Source: GCA-003244245 sp963822695
GTDB lineage: Bacteria; Actinomycetota; Actinomycetes; Mycobacteriales; Pseudonocardiaceae
Reading direction: 5' to 3'
Length of the DNA: 64,000 nt
NCBI GenBank assembly: GCA_963822695.1
Contig: CAWGJH010000032.1
Location: 186,001 to 250,000, forward strand
Shown here: piece after piece, positions 45,901 to 53,269 of the stretch
Layout: every line of letters begins with the position of its first letter
How positions within the stretch are numbered: position 1 is the stretch's first letter
The notes under the pieces: generated by a model
Database searches by the model: none
The model's input: only the letters and a program-made list of their open reading frames with translations
What the model was told of the DNA's origin: nothing
Translations under genes and position numbers: made by a program

Positions 45901-47008
45901 CCGCCGCGGTGCGGGCGGCGCCCTCGGCGCGGCGGCGCGCATCGGTGGCGTCGGCCCGCAACGTGGGTAGCTGCTTGCCCTCCTGGTATGCGTCCAGCAG
46001 CTGGATGCCCTCGGTCCGGGCGGTCAGGTCGCGGTGCTCGCCGGCCAGCTCGCTGTCGGCGGTGCGGACGCCGGTGAGCTCGTCCTCGGTGTCGGCCAGC
46101 GCGGTGGCGCTGTTGCGGGCCCGGCGGGCGACGCTGTCCATCGCGCTGGTGGACTTGGTCAACCGGTCGGCGGCGGCGCGCAGCACCCGGCGGGCGTAGC
46201 GGCGGGCGACATCGGCGAGCCGGCGGGCGGCCGTCGCTTCTTCCTCCAGGGCGTGCAGCTGCTCGGCGTGCCGGTCGAGCCGCTCGAAGCCCTCCGCGAT
46301 CTCGGCGACGTCGTCGGCGTCGACCGGTGGCAGGGAGCGGGACAGCAGCCCGGACAGCTCCTCGGGGTCGAGATGCTCGGACAGCTTCGGCGTGCGCAGC
46401 TGTAGCAGCGCGACGACCAGCGCCTCGTACTTCTCCCGTGGCACGCTGTTGAACAGCGTGGTACGCAGCGTCGCCCGGTACTCCTCCGTGGCCTGATCGA
46501 ACACCCGCCCGTGGCTACCCATCGCCGCGGCAAGCTCAGCCCGGCTCAGCGGGTGCCCGCCGGGCAGCAGGTGCAGCTCATGCTGGTGGCCCACCCGCAG
46601 GGTGGTGGTGAAATAGGTGGCTGAGACGCTGCTCGTGGAGGTGCTGGCCTGCAGCCGCGCCCCGCAGGTGAAGAACTGCTGCGTGCCTTCGGCATCGGTG
46701 CGTTCGAACTCCAACCACACGTAGCCGACCCGGGTGGCGCCCGGGTAGCCGTCGCCCATCAGGTTCCAGTGCATGGACCGGTCGCTGCCGAAGGTGGACA
46801 GCCGGTGTGCCCGCAGGTTGGCGTCGAGCAGGTAGGGCAGCAGCAGCTCCAGCGCCTTGGACTTGCCGGTGCCGTTCGCGCCGCGTAGCAGCAGCCGGCC
46901 GTGGTGGAAGCCGAACACCTCGTCGAGGTAGCGCCAGATGTTGACGATGCCCGCGCGGTGCGGGCGCCACCGTCCAGTATGGACCTGGGGTAGATCCGTA
47001 ATCGTCAT
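42971..47008 (-). CDS. jetC: Wadjet type II JetC (TIGR02680), SMC-like ATPase
   Basis: A 1345-residue SMC/MukB-like ATPase. Walker A GANGTGKS is at residues 43-50 (LLLRGANGTGKSKALELLLP). Long coiled-coil arms rich in Ala, Arg and Glu flank a hinge-like middle (about 560-700). The C-terminal head has the signature LSGGEKAIVLHLPLFAA near residue 1220 and Walker B LVLLDEVFVGIDPSNRG near 1250. JetC with JetA and JetB extrudes loops on circular DNA so that JetD can cut it. ATG 47008 overlaps the stop of a residual jetB 3' end (ATGA), so the start is secure although the rest of jetB now lies 15 kb away. The gene is intact. Confidence 0.93.
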   Translation of the reverse strand: MTITDLPQVHTGRWRPHRAGIVNIWRYLDEVFGFHHGRLLLRGANGTGKSKALELLLPYLLDANLRAHRLSTFGSDRSMHWNLMGDGYPGATRVGYVWLEFERTDAEGTQQFFTCGARLQASTSTSSVSATYFTTTLRVGHQHELHLLPGGHPLSRAELAAAMGSHGRVFDQATEEYRATLRTTLFNSVPREKYEALVVALLQLRTPKLSEHLDPEELSGLLSRSLPPVDADDVAEIAEGFERLDRHAEQLHALEEEATAARRLADVARRYARRVLRAAADRLTKSTSAMDSVARRARNSATALADTEDELTGVRTADSELAGEHRDLTARTEGIQLLDAYQEGKQLPTLRADATDARRRAEGAARTAADAARIAGQDAAAAHTMRDEAAVATETARRSRDLAADAAELAGRAALVTQLASTEDLRRARALLEAGLAARRGDIETMQRALAAHADAVRDHAGAERRLETAREEHAAAQRTSRAAATAHADAVTALADELTSWAEQCTLLDLPALAELAADEHTVSSAVDAAATAVREDLTARRTRLQADRDAVQAQRDGVQADRDAVAAQRDLPPPAPYARQALRDGRAGAPLWRLVAFTDDLPERDRAGIEAALEASGLLDAWIQPDGTLDGELLDTFADGTLGTPAPGGSLRDVLVAEPDSPVAADRIERLLTAVAHGGEQAFAHPAAIGPDGRWRLGVTHGRMSKPEPAYIGALARERARARRLAELDEQLRALDTQLSGLEQALQDVEQRRAQLAAELATRPSHEPVRTAARAWDQAQAREAARADAVAGAAAETEQLGAQVHARDRAVRQRAAELSLPATSEALQDYRDALGAFGTAARGWLDDRASAAGLTERAVLVAEQADRSATQAQAAVTQAHELADTAARLRSRLDAVEASVGVAFQELDAQLRQITDRIDAIGDERSTLRASELDLRERIGGLRKQRDADARESADAVAERDAATETFRRLATGTLGADTQLELDVGDGVTSALAAARVVAQRVSEPFEQRHLRDAQGRLDEAVHEVREHLAGRADLQTEAGDDAMVLTATVDGRPLGAAALHRLLADEHAAAAAALTAEERDLFDRTLTGDTRRHVADRIRTADELVRGMNRRLGKVRTVSKVRVQLAWQVDPELPPGTRQARDLLLRDPATLIDDERDALHRFFRERIAEARDAHAAASWEAQLTQVFDYTAWHRFVVTVDLGEGTGPRQVTRKLHGTLSGGEKAIVLHLPLFAALAAHYEAAPHAPRLVLLDEVFVGIDPSNRGQLLDLLRGFDLDAVLTSDHEWCTYAELDGIAIHQLLTDDVDKAVTTARFIWTGTALEQADLPDPEPAPVTAGTLFDQ

Positions 47009-47045
47009 TCCTGCACCGCCGGGGTAGGGACAGCGAACCGGGCAG
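47005..47045 (-). pseudogene. Orphan 3' end of jetB in front of jetC
   Basis: The 39 bases before the jetC start encode ARFAVPTPAVQE and a TGA that overlaps the jetC ATG. The intact jetB at 62055-63260 ends ARFAVATPVVQER. The two stretches are about 85% identical over some 38 bases. This marks the original jetB-jetC junction and shows that the 15 kb now between the genes was inserted at, and duplicated or replaced, the jetB 3' end. Confidence 0.8.
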
Positions 47046-47244
47046 CGCACACGGTAGTGGCCACCCCCGACAGTACGGAGCCACCCCGCCGGGGCGACCC
47101 CGGTCCCGTCGCCATGGCGCACCCGTGGTGCCTCGCCACCGCGACCGCTTCGGCGGGGTCGCCTTGCAGCGATGCCAGCCCCGTGTTCCTCCGCCTCGAC
47201 GTCCGGCCCTTACCTCCGTGGCGACCAGCTGCTTGCCGGCGACG

Positions 47245-47778
47245 TCATCGGGTACCTTCCGGGTGCCGGCGCCGGATCAGCGCCAGGCACTCCCGGCTGG
47301 CTGTCGTGGCAAGCCAGCCGCCCAGGCGCTCCGGGTCCCTGATCGTGTCCATCCGCTCCACGACCCGCAGCCAGGTGTTCTGCACGGCGTCCTCCGCGTC
47401 GGCCCCCTGCAGCCGGAACGAGGCTACTGTGGACCGCACCAGGCGGTTGTACCGGCGAACCAGCTCCTCCCAAGTTGCCATGTCGCCCTCACTCGCGCGC
47501 GCCCGCGCTCGGCGCCGACCGGCGAGCCGGCGGATAATCGCTGATACACGGTGTACGAGGCCCTCGAACAGCGCCACCTCCAGCTGCTGTGCGACCCATA
47601 GAGGTCGCTGGATGCGGGGCACGGCATACAGTTCCGCGATCAGCTCGTCCCGGCGAGGGTCGTCGCGAGGGTAGGCCAGAACAATCAACCGCAGGCACAA
47701 CCCGGGGGCGAACCCGAACACGACGACAACCAGCAGCAGACTCGGCCAGAACGCGACAGTGCCCAGTAATTCGGCCAT
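47245..47778 (-). CDS. Fusion of a membrane-segment protein with sigma-factor region 2
   Basis: Residues 1-90 match a small membrane protein frequent in actinomycete mobile regions (FWPSLLLVVVVFGFAPGLCL, LIVLAYPRDDPRRDELIAEL, VAQQLEVALFEGLVHRV). Residues 100-177 match ECF sigma region 2 (MATWEELVRRYNRLVRSTVA, DAEDAVQNTWLRVVERMD, GGWLATTASRECLALIRRR). Region 4 is absent: the frame stops at HPEGTR, where related sigma factors continue for about 80 residues. The junction GDMATWEEL suggests that two overlapping genes became fused. It follows PadR with a TGATG overlap. Confidence 0.65.
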   Translation of the reverse strand: MAELLGTVAFWPSLLLVVVVFGFAPGLCLRLIVLAYPRDDPRRDELIAELYAVPRIQRPLWVAQQLEVALFEGLVHRVSAIIRRLAGRRRARARASEGDMATWEELVRRYNRLVRSTVASFRLQGADAEDAVQNTWLRVVERMDTIRDPERLGGWLATTASRECLALIRRRHPEGTR

Positions 47779-48182
47779 CAGACAAACCTCCCCGTAGGCG
47801 AAATGCCACGCAGCCGAGCCAGTCTGGTTATCCCCAGCAGGACAGCCGGCATGGATGGGCCGGTGAACACCTCAGCGAGCCGTGCGTCGCGGCGGGCCTG
47901 CTGACTAACCCCACCAAGCACCAGCCGACCCTGATCGGTCGACTTGTAGTACCTCCGGGGTGGGCGTTTGTCACGCATGGTGGTCGGGTCCTCCCACCCG
48001 TCCTGTACCCAACCCTCATCGAGCATTCGCGACAACAGCATCGGGTAAAGCACACCGGACCGGACACCCGACCGCTTGGTCAGCGCATACCCCCAGTGTC
48101 GACCCCAGGGATCGTCCAACAGAGCCATCGCCACCTGGAGCACAGCACGTGTCTTCCTCCGTACGAGACCCACCCTAATCAT
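47778..48182 (-). CDS. PadR-family transcriptional regulator
   Basis: A 134-residue PadR-type winged helix: TRAVLQVAMALLDDPWGRHW, GYALTKRSGVRSGVLYPMLL and DEGWVQDGWEDPTTMRDKRP with the PRRYYKSTDQGR wing. ATG 48182 is used; a perfect palindrome ATACATATGTAT (48181-48192) overlaps the start and may be its own operator. The stop overlaps the ATG of the membrane/sigma fusion (TGATG), so both are co-transcribed. PadR proteins usually repress a neighbouring membrane or sigma gene. Confidence 0.88.
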   Translation of the reverse strand: MIRVGLVRRKTRAVLQVAMALLDDPWGRHWGYALTKRSGVRSGVLYPMLLSRMLDEGWVQDGWEDPTTMRDKRPPRRYYKSTDQGRLVLGGVSQQARRDARLAEVFTGPSMPAVLLGITRLARLRGISPTGRFV

Positions 48183-48192
48183 ACATATGTAT
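48181..48192. promoter_or_regulatory. Perfect palindrome over the padR start, candidate operator
   Basis: ATACATATGTAT is a perfect 12-base palindrome overlapping the padR start codon and lies in a short AT-rich patch (TACTAGACC, then TAAAAATAC on the coding strand). Placement fits autorepression by a dimeric winged-helix protein. No experimental support. Confidence 0.45.
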
Positions 48193-48362
48193 TTTTACTA
48201 GACCTTACGCTATAGCTTTCTCCTGCGCGGTGTTCTCCCAGGGTAACGCCATGTTCGCTCAGCGTGGAGAGGTTGTTACTCTGGGCAGCCGCTCGTTGGC
48301 CAGGGAATGCTGCCGCCACCCAGCGCCCCTCGCCGGGCTCCAGCCCGTGCATGCAAACCGCT

Positions 48363-48425
48363 AAGTGGAACCTTTTAGCTGTCCAGGAGGCTCGCGGACC
48401 GTCAAGTGGAACCTTTTAGCGGTCC
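48363..48425. repeat. Two 22-base direct repeats, possible IS end
   Basis: AAGTGGAACCTTTTAGCTGTCC at 48363-48384 and AAGTGGAACCTTTTAGCGGTCC at 48404-48425 differ by one base. Repeated short motifs of this type occur at the ends of IS21-family elements; no istA or istB is present, so this may be an orphan end. The surrounding 48193-48608 contains no supported gene. Confidence 0.5.
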
Positions 48426-48608
48426 GGCGGGCCGCTGCGCGGACGTGGCTGCGGGCGCTCGTGAAGTCAGTGCTCCCATCCAACTACTCAATGTCACCAC
48501 CATTAAACGCTGAGCGATCATGACGCTGCCCCGGGTGTTCTCCTGATGGGAGGGCGCGTCGACCCGTCGGCGAGCCAGACACGCTCACTCACCACGACCA
48601 GTACACCA

Positions 48609-48993
48609 ACCGGCTACACGACGGCGACATCGTGCGCTGTGTCGACTTCGAGTTCGCCGGCCGCAGCGACGTCGCCTTCGACGCCGCCGACCAGATCGAG
48701 CACATCAGCTCCCGCGCCATCCCCGACGACACCTGGCACGACCTGGAAGCCAACCTCGGCGTCGATCACCACAACAGGCAACGCTTCCACGCAGCGCAAC
48801 GAACCTGCGCGCTACGCTGGCTAGCCGTTTTCTGGAAACAACGCCAGCGACGTGCAGAAGAATTCACCATTTAACTCGACCGCGTACGCTTATTTCAAAG
48901 CTGAAAGCAGGTGCTGCCTGTCGGCGCCGGCAGAGCTAGCTCGCTCATCGGTCCGCCGATGCTCAGCGAAGTGCCGTGGCCGAAACTCGCGCA
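48609..48993 (+). pseudogene. Orphan 3' end of a phosphotransferase gene (direct repeat, left copy)
   Basis: About 385 bases here are roughly 92% identical to 61630-62010, the end of the APH-family gene. They encode RLHDGDIVRCVDFEFAGRSD, VAFDAADQIEHISSRAIPDD and RQRFHAAQRTCALRWLAVFW but have no upstream half. The match starts abruptly within the codons for (N)RLHDGD and ends near CTCAGCGAAG, beyond the gene's stop. The pair of direct repeats encloses 12.6 kb, including the two novel operons. Confidence 0.85.
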
Positions 48994-49007
48994 GCCGCAC
49001 TCACCGG

Positions 49008-50327
49008 TCATCGCGGCTGGGTCAGGCGCTCAGCGGTGAAGGCTTCAATGGCACCGGCCAACGCGATAGCGTCTCGGCCGGAGTCCGTGATGGCACTCAG
49101 TGCGGTGCGCACCCGCTCGACCGAGGTGACGATGGTGTGGTCGCGCTGAGCTGGGGTAAGTGCCAGCACCGGGCCGAGTGCATCCGCCGCACCCTCCACT
49201 TCGCCTTGGGCCACCCGGGCAACCGCAACAGCACAGCGGGCGGTCGCTTCGTTTCTGAAGAAACCGACCTGGAGGGCCGCAGGGTAGGCGGCCAATGCTT
49301 CCAGGGCGAATCGTTCCGCGTGACCCGCCTCCGGTGCGCCGCCCCAGGAGAGCGACTCGGCGGCGTAGTAGAGCTGGTTGGGTAGGAGGAAGGTGCACAG
49401 CCCGCCGAGGGTGTCCAGTTCGTCGGGCTGCACACGGTCCCGCGCCTCGGTCGCCTGGGCCAGGGCAACATGCGCTTCGTCGAGCCGGTTCAGCGCGGCC
49501 AGTGCCCGGGCCTCGCTGCTGGCCAGCAACACAGCGGCGGTGCTCCGGCTGCGGGCCGCCGGCTCCGCGCCGAGCTGGGCATAGCGCACCGAATCCTCCC
49601 ATCGCCCCGACCAGTAGGTGATGTTTGCCTGCAGGCCCCGGATCCACGCGCGGAGACCGTCGTGCCCGGCGTTGTCCGCACACGCGTAACCCGTGCGGGC
49701 CTGCGTCATCGCGTCATGGGTGGCACCGAGATCCCGCGACGCCATCGCCATGAGTCCGCAGGTGATCCCGGCGACCAGGTAGAGGTCCCGGGTCTGCGCC
49801 GGCCGCTGGCGTCCCTCCAGGAACTCGAAGGCGCGGTTCTGGGTGTCCACCAGGTCATCGAGCAGGGTGGGAAGCGGCTGCTGGAGGTAAGCGACGACCA
49901 GGCGGCGCACGTCATCGGCTAGCTGGTCGAGCGTCTCGGCTCCGACGTTGGATGCCTCGATGCGGGTGAGGAAGTCCCGAGCTCGGTCGGCACTCATGGC
50001 GATCACCTGCCCTTCCCAGTCTGTCCGGGCGGTGCCCCGCGCCGTGACCATCCCATTGTGCCGCCGGGTGAGCCGGAGCGCTCCGGTGCCGTACGGCGGG
50101 CCGAACAGCCGCGCCGCCGGTTCCCCGAACAGCTTCTCTAGGGTGGCCTGTGCCTGCGGGTGGGGCAGGCTGCGCACCTCTCCGGCCACCCACCGGTACG
50201 CCTGCCGCTCGCTGAGCACGGTTCCGCCCGCGGCCCGCTGGTACTGCTTCCGGAACTCCTCCAGTGTGAGGTGCCGCTGCCGGAGCACCTGTTCTAGCCG
50301 GGTCCGTGATGACTCGTGCTCGACCAT
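49008..50327 (-). CDS. HTH-TPR type regulator (439 aa)
   Basis: ATG 50327 follows GGGGTGAGA; the frame is open upstream without a better start. Residues 1-70 form a helix-turn-helix-like region (LEQVLRQRHLTLEEFRKQYQ, LSERQAYRWVAGE). The rest is helical, with TPR-like repeats (RTGYACADNAGHDGLRAWIR, AQLGAEPAARSRSTAAVLLA, AHVALAQATEARDRVQPDEL). This is the plan of actinomycete regulators with an XRE-type head and a long TPR sensor, often next to kinase or phosphotransferase genes. It is divergent from the kinase-like gene at 50755. Confidence 0.8.
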   Translation of the reverse strand: MVEHESSRTRLEQVLRQRHLTLEEFRKQYQRAAGGTVLSERQAYRWVAGEVRSLPHPQAQATLEKLFGEPAARLFGPPYGTGALRLTRRHNGMVTARGTARTDWEGQVIAMSADRARDFLTRIEASNVGAETLDQLADDVRRLVVAYLQQPLPTLLDDLVDTQNRAFEFLEGRQRPAQTRDLYLVAGITCGLMAMASRDLGATHDAMTQARTGYACADNAGHDGLRAWIRGLQANITYWSGRWEDSVRYAQLGAEPAARSRSTAAVLLASSEARALAALNRLDEAHVALAQATEARDRVQPDELDTLGGLCTFLLPNQLYYAAESLSWGGAPEAGHAERFALEALAAYPAALQVGFFRNEATARCAVAVARVAQGEVEGAADALGPVLALTPAQRDHTIVTSVERVRTALSAITDSGRDAIALAGAIEAFTAERLTQPR

Positions 50328-50754
50328 TCTCACCCCACCCCTCGGCTCGATCGGTCCACTGTAGATCTTGATTGCTGGAATAGTGCCAGCCCCGGAGCAG
50401 ATGGCAGCAGAAGGCGCTCGACGGCAGGCGTCGTGACGTGCCCCTGACGACGTATCCCCCCAGAAAGTGCTCACACCAAGGCAGACCGCGCAGCGAGAGC
50501 GCAGTACCGGATGAGTTCTGCGGACCTGCCGCAACCTGCGCAGGAACTCGCCGCGCGGGCAATGGTCGAGGGGATTGACAGACTCTGTTTTCACGCCACG
50601 AGCAACTCGGTACGGGCGCGGTAGACGAGTTGGCGGACCGTAGGTTCGGTTCGCCAACGGTTCAGCCGTGCGAGGAGATCGTTGAGGTAGTCCAGCGCAC
50701 GGGCGGTACGGCGCGGTTATCACCCCACCACCCGGCTGCATTTGTTGCTGTGGG
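50328..50754. other. Regulatory intergenic region with an inverted repeat
   Basis: No intact gene. On the minus strand near 50600-50715 one frame encodes RALDYLNDLLARLNRWRTEP and TVRQLVYRARTEL, perhaps a gene remnant. At the right end ATCACCCCAC (50719-50728) faces GTGGGGTGAT (50750-50759) across 21 bases and overlaps the start of the kinase-like gene; it may be an operator or a leader hairpin. Confidence 0.4.
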
Positions 50755-51285
50755 GTGATCAACGTGGCCGGTGACATCACCACGCTGCTTGCCCCGGAGC
50801 CGCCCCTTGCGCCGCTCCGGGGCGTGCTGGTGTCCGTCGAAGGCGTGTGGGGCGCGAGCAAGACCACGGTCGCCAGCCGGCTGGGTCAGCGCCTGACCGA
50901 CGCGGGCTTCAGCGCCACGGTGATGCATTACGGGCCTCGCCTCGGCGTGGTTGGGAAGCTGTCTGACTACCTGGAGGACGCACCGCTGCGCAGCCGCAGT
51001 GGGACCGGTGGGTACGCGCGCTCGCACCATACCACGGTTGACGTGCTGCTACGGCTGTGCCGGGAGGCGTATCACCACACGCACTTGTACCGGCCCGCGC
51101 TGGCCAAGCACGACGTTGTGGTGCTCGACCACGGCGTGTACTCCAAGCTGGCCTACGCGCTGACCGTGCTCACCGAACAGCATCCCGATCGCGCCGAGCC
51201 CGAGCTGCTCGACCAGATTCGGGCCTGCGTCGCACCAGTGCTGCTGCTGTATCAGGGGTGGGTTGTCGCGATGACTTCCACGTAG
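50755..51285 (+). pseudogene. Thymidylate-kinase-like P-loop protein, 3' end lost
   Basis: GTG 50755 (or GTG 50764) begins a P-loop kinase: GVLVSVEGVWGASKTTVASR with Walker A GVWGASKT, then DVLLRLCREAYHHTHLYRPA and DVVVLDHGVYSKLAYALTVL (DxG-like motif). Normal proteins continue past VAPVLLLY with the lid and C-terminal helix. Here the sequence changes at about 51255 into QGWVVAMTST, which is antisense to the end of the C1 peptidase gene. So the operon on the right has been joined into this gene, removing about 60 residues. Confidence 0.7.
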
Positions 51286-51983
51286 GCGGCTTGGACGCCG
51301 TGGGCGACGAGGTACTCGACGGGGAGCAGGCAGTAGCCGGCGGCGCCCCACCACTCACCCCAGGAGTTTCGGACTAGTAGAACTCGGCCGTGTGCTGGGT
51401 CAGTCCACGCTCCGAGGACTGTCACGGCGTGATAACCACCGCTGGGGGCCCGGATGTCGGGTACGGCCACGTATCCGTCTGGGTCGGGCGCCAGGAAGGG
51501 GTCGGTGACCTCAAGCACGACGACGATGGGGTGCCCGGCGACGAGCAGATCCTCGATCGCGTCTTCGACGCCGTCGTGGGCGAGGGGCAGGGAACGTAAC
51601 TGTGCAAGCCTCCAGGGCGGCGGCCCGGCCGCCTCGGGAGGGGGCTGACTGTGGTAGCCGAGGGTGTCGTCGTAGGGCCAGTACCGCTGGAGGCAGTGGC
51701 CAACGTCGGCCAGGGCTGCGCCCGCGTCGTGGAGCAGGACGCCGTCCGGGCTGGTTTGGCCCTTGGCGTCCAGCGACCACCACACCGGCTCTATCGCGGC
51801 GTGGAACCGCTGCCCGTTGAACGACCGCTCGGCCTCGTGCGCACACGCCAGCGCAAAGGCCACACAGGTGGGCCGGGGACCCTGGCTCATCAGTGGGCTG
51901 GTCGCGTGGCCGCTGAGATCGACCGCCGGTCGGGCACATGCGGCCTCGCGGCGGTGTGCCAGACGCTGTTCAGCTGAGATCAC
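51252..51983 (-). CDS. Papain-like (C1) cysteine protease
   Basis: A 243-residue C1-type peptidase without signal peptide or prodomain. The oxyanion Gln34 and catalytic Cys40 lie in MSQGPRPTCVAFALACAHE with the papain spacing Q-x5-C. His185 is in SGGYHAVTVLGAW and Asn206 in LLVRNSWGEWWG, completing the triad. ATG 51983 overlaps the stop of the ImmA-chagasin gene by four bases. As the last gene of a six-gene operon whose preceding gene encodes an I42-type inhibitor of C1 peptidases, it is most simply an effector protease held in check by its neighbour. It is cytoplasmic as encoded. Confidence 0.88.
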   Translation of the reverse strand: MISAEQRLAHRREAACARPAVDLSGHATSPLMSQGPRPTCVAFALACAHEAERSFNGQRFHAAIEPVWWSLDAKGQTSPDGVLLHDAGAALADVGHCLQRYWPYDDTLGYHSQPPPEAAGPPPWRLAQLRSLPLAHDGVEDAIEDLLVAGHPIVVVLEVTDPFLAPDPDGYVAVPDIRAPSGGYHAVTVLGAWTDPAHGRVLLVRNSWGEWWGAAGYCLLPVEYLVAHGVQAAYVEVIATTHP

Positions 51984-53269
51984 GTGCTGACCACGCTGTA
52001 GACGGCGTTGTCATCGGGGTCCCCGTCCAGCCGCAGATTCAGATCGACGGTGTGGATGCGTGCAAAGCGGTAGGCCTCGGTCGGCGCAGCGTGTACCTGG
52101 AGCGTCAACATGTAGCTCAGGGCGGTGGGCGCATGGGGATCGTAGGCGTGAGTGTACTCGAGCCGAAATGTCTCTTCGCCGACGTGATTGCAACGCAAGA
52201 CTACCGTGCGCCGACCTGTACCCCCAACCCGCGGATCCGACACCCCAGCGTCGCTGTCAATGGACTCGGCGGGTGCCCCGGCCGATGCGATCTGGCGCCG
52301 CAGCTGTTCGAGTTGGCGAGTGGCGCTCGGCAGACCCGGAGAGTCAAAAATGTCTGCCACGACTGTGACTACGTCTGCATCGGTGCCAGGGGTCAACTCC
52401 GATGCCGGTTCGGCATGTGCTAACAGGTTGAGGGCAGAGCGCACGTCGGCTGGCTGTCGTTGTCCCGGCCTAGCTGGGACCGAAGCGATGCTCGTGTGGT
52501 TGTGTGGCGGGTAAGGACGGGGTCGTCGCGTGCGTCGGCCACGCTCTATCAGTTGGGTCGCATTGAGCCACTGCCATCCGGAGGTCCGGTTCTCGGGCAA
52601 CTGGATGATGATCTCATCGTGTTCGTCGACCTCGACTCGCTCGTGCTGGGGGGAGTACCCTTGGAGCCAGAGATCGGCGTTGCCGTCAGCGGGCCGACGG
52701 CCCTGAAAAGCACGTTTCATTGCGTCAAGGCGATTCACGTTGAGCAAGGTGGGTAGCTCACGACTGTTGATCACCCTGTGAGTTACGAGGCGCCGTGCCG
52801 CTGCCTCGTAACTCACGTGCATGTCGCGGCTGGCGAGGTAGAGCTGTTCAGGCATGACTTGGCCGTGCCGCAAGTCGTGTCTTGCGACGACCTCATCAAC
52901 GAGCGGGGGCGGCATGAGGAAATACGCGGCAAACAGCTGCGCTTGCTGTTCCCGCTCGCTCGACGGCGTGGACAGGATCTCGGCTTCCCCGTCAACTGAC
53001 GGACCGGGGTGGTGCAACATCCAGTGACCGATTTCGTGTGCGGCGGTGTAGCGCTGCACACGAGAACCACGCTGGGAAGTGATCAGGACCCCGCCTTGAC
53101 CATGGGGTAGCATCGCGCCGAGCAACCCGTCCAGATCAACGATGGCCAGTTCCAAGCCGAGCGCGCTGAGCGCCGCAAAGACATCGACAGGCTGATCTTT
53201 CGGGATGCCCAGAAAGTCTAGGGTGCGGTCGGCCTCAACGATGGCGCCGAGGCGGCCTGGTCGTGTCAC
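51980..53269 (-). CDS. ImmA/IrrE metallopeptidase fused to a chagasin-type (I42) inhibitor domain
   Basis: A 429-residue fusion. Residues 10-190 are ImmA/IrrE: the zinc motif HEIGH at 78-82 (RYTAAHEIGHWMLHHP) and the REQQAQLFAAYFLMPP segment for the third ligand. Residues 210-392 carry chagasin signatures: VDEHDEIIIQLPENRTSGWQ (the LPENxTxGxxW loop) at 213-232, then VGGTGRRTVVLRCNHVGEET and FRLEYTHAYDP at 348-378, with an inserted stretch of about 100 residues between. Chagasin-family proteins block papain-type proteases, and one is encoded next. ImmA proteins cleave XRE repressors, and one is encoded just before. A derepression and inhibitor-release circuit is inferred. Confidence 0.85.
   Translation of the reverse strand: MTRPGRLGAIVEADRTLDFLGIPKDQPVDVFAALSALGLELAIVDLDGLLGAMLPHGQGGVLITSQRGSRVQRYTAAHEIGHWMLHHPGPSVDGEAEILSTPSSEREQQAQLFAAYFLMPPPLVDEVVARHDLRHGQVMPEQLYLASRDMHVSYEAAARRLVTHRVINSRELPTLLNVNRLDAMKRAFQGRRPADGNADLWLQGYSPQHERVEVDEHDEIIIQLPENRTSGWQWLNATQLIERGRRTRRPRPYPPHNHTSIASVPARPGQRQPADVRSALNLLAHAEPASELTPGTDADVVTVVADIFDSPGLPSATRQLEQLRRQIASAGAPAESIDSDAGVSDPRVGGTGRRTVVLRCNHVGEETFRLEYTHAYDPHAPTALSYMLTLQVHAAPTEAYRFARIHTVDLNLRLDGDPDDNAVYSVVST
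52778..52816. other. Perfect 14-base inverted repeat inside the ImmA-I42 gene
   Basis: GTGAGTTACGAGGC (52778-52791) is exactly complementary to GCCTCGTAACTCAC (52803-52816) with an 11-base loop. It lies within codons for VSYEAAARRLVTH. It may be coincidence in GC-rich code, or an mRNA hairpin that tunes the amounts of inhibitor and protease. Confidence 0.4.

Noticed and set aside
43446..45970. Several long plus-strand frames opposite jetC (up to 445 codons)
   Set aside because: They are antisense to the clear SMC-like coding sequence, low in complexity, and without ribosome-binding sites or domains.
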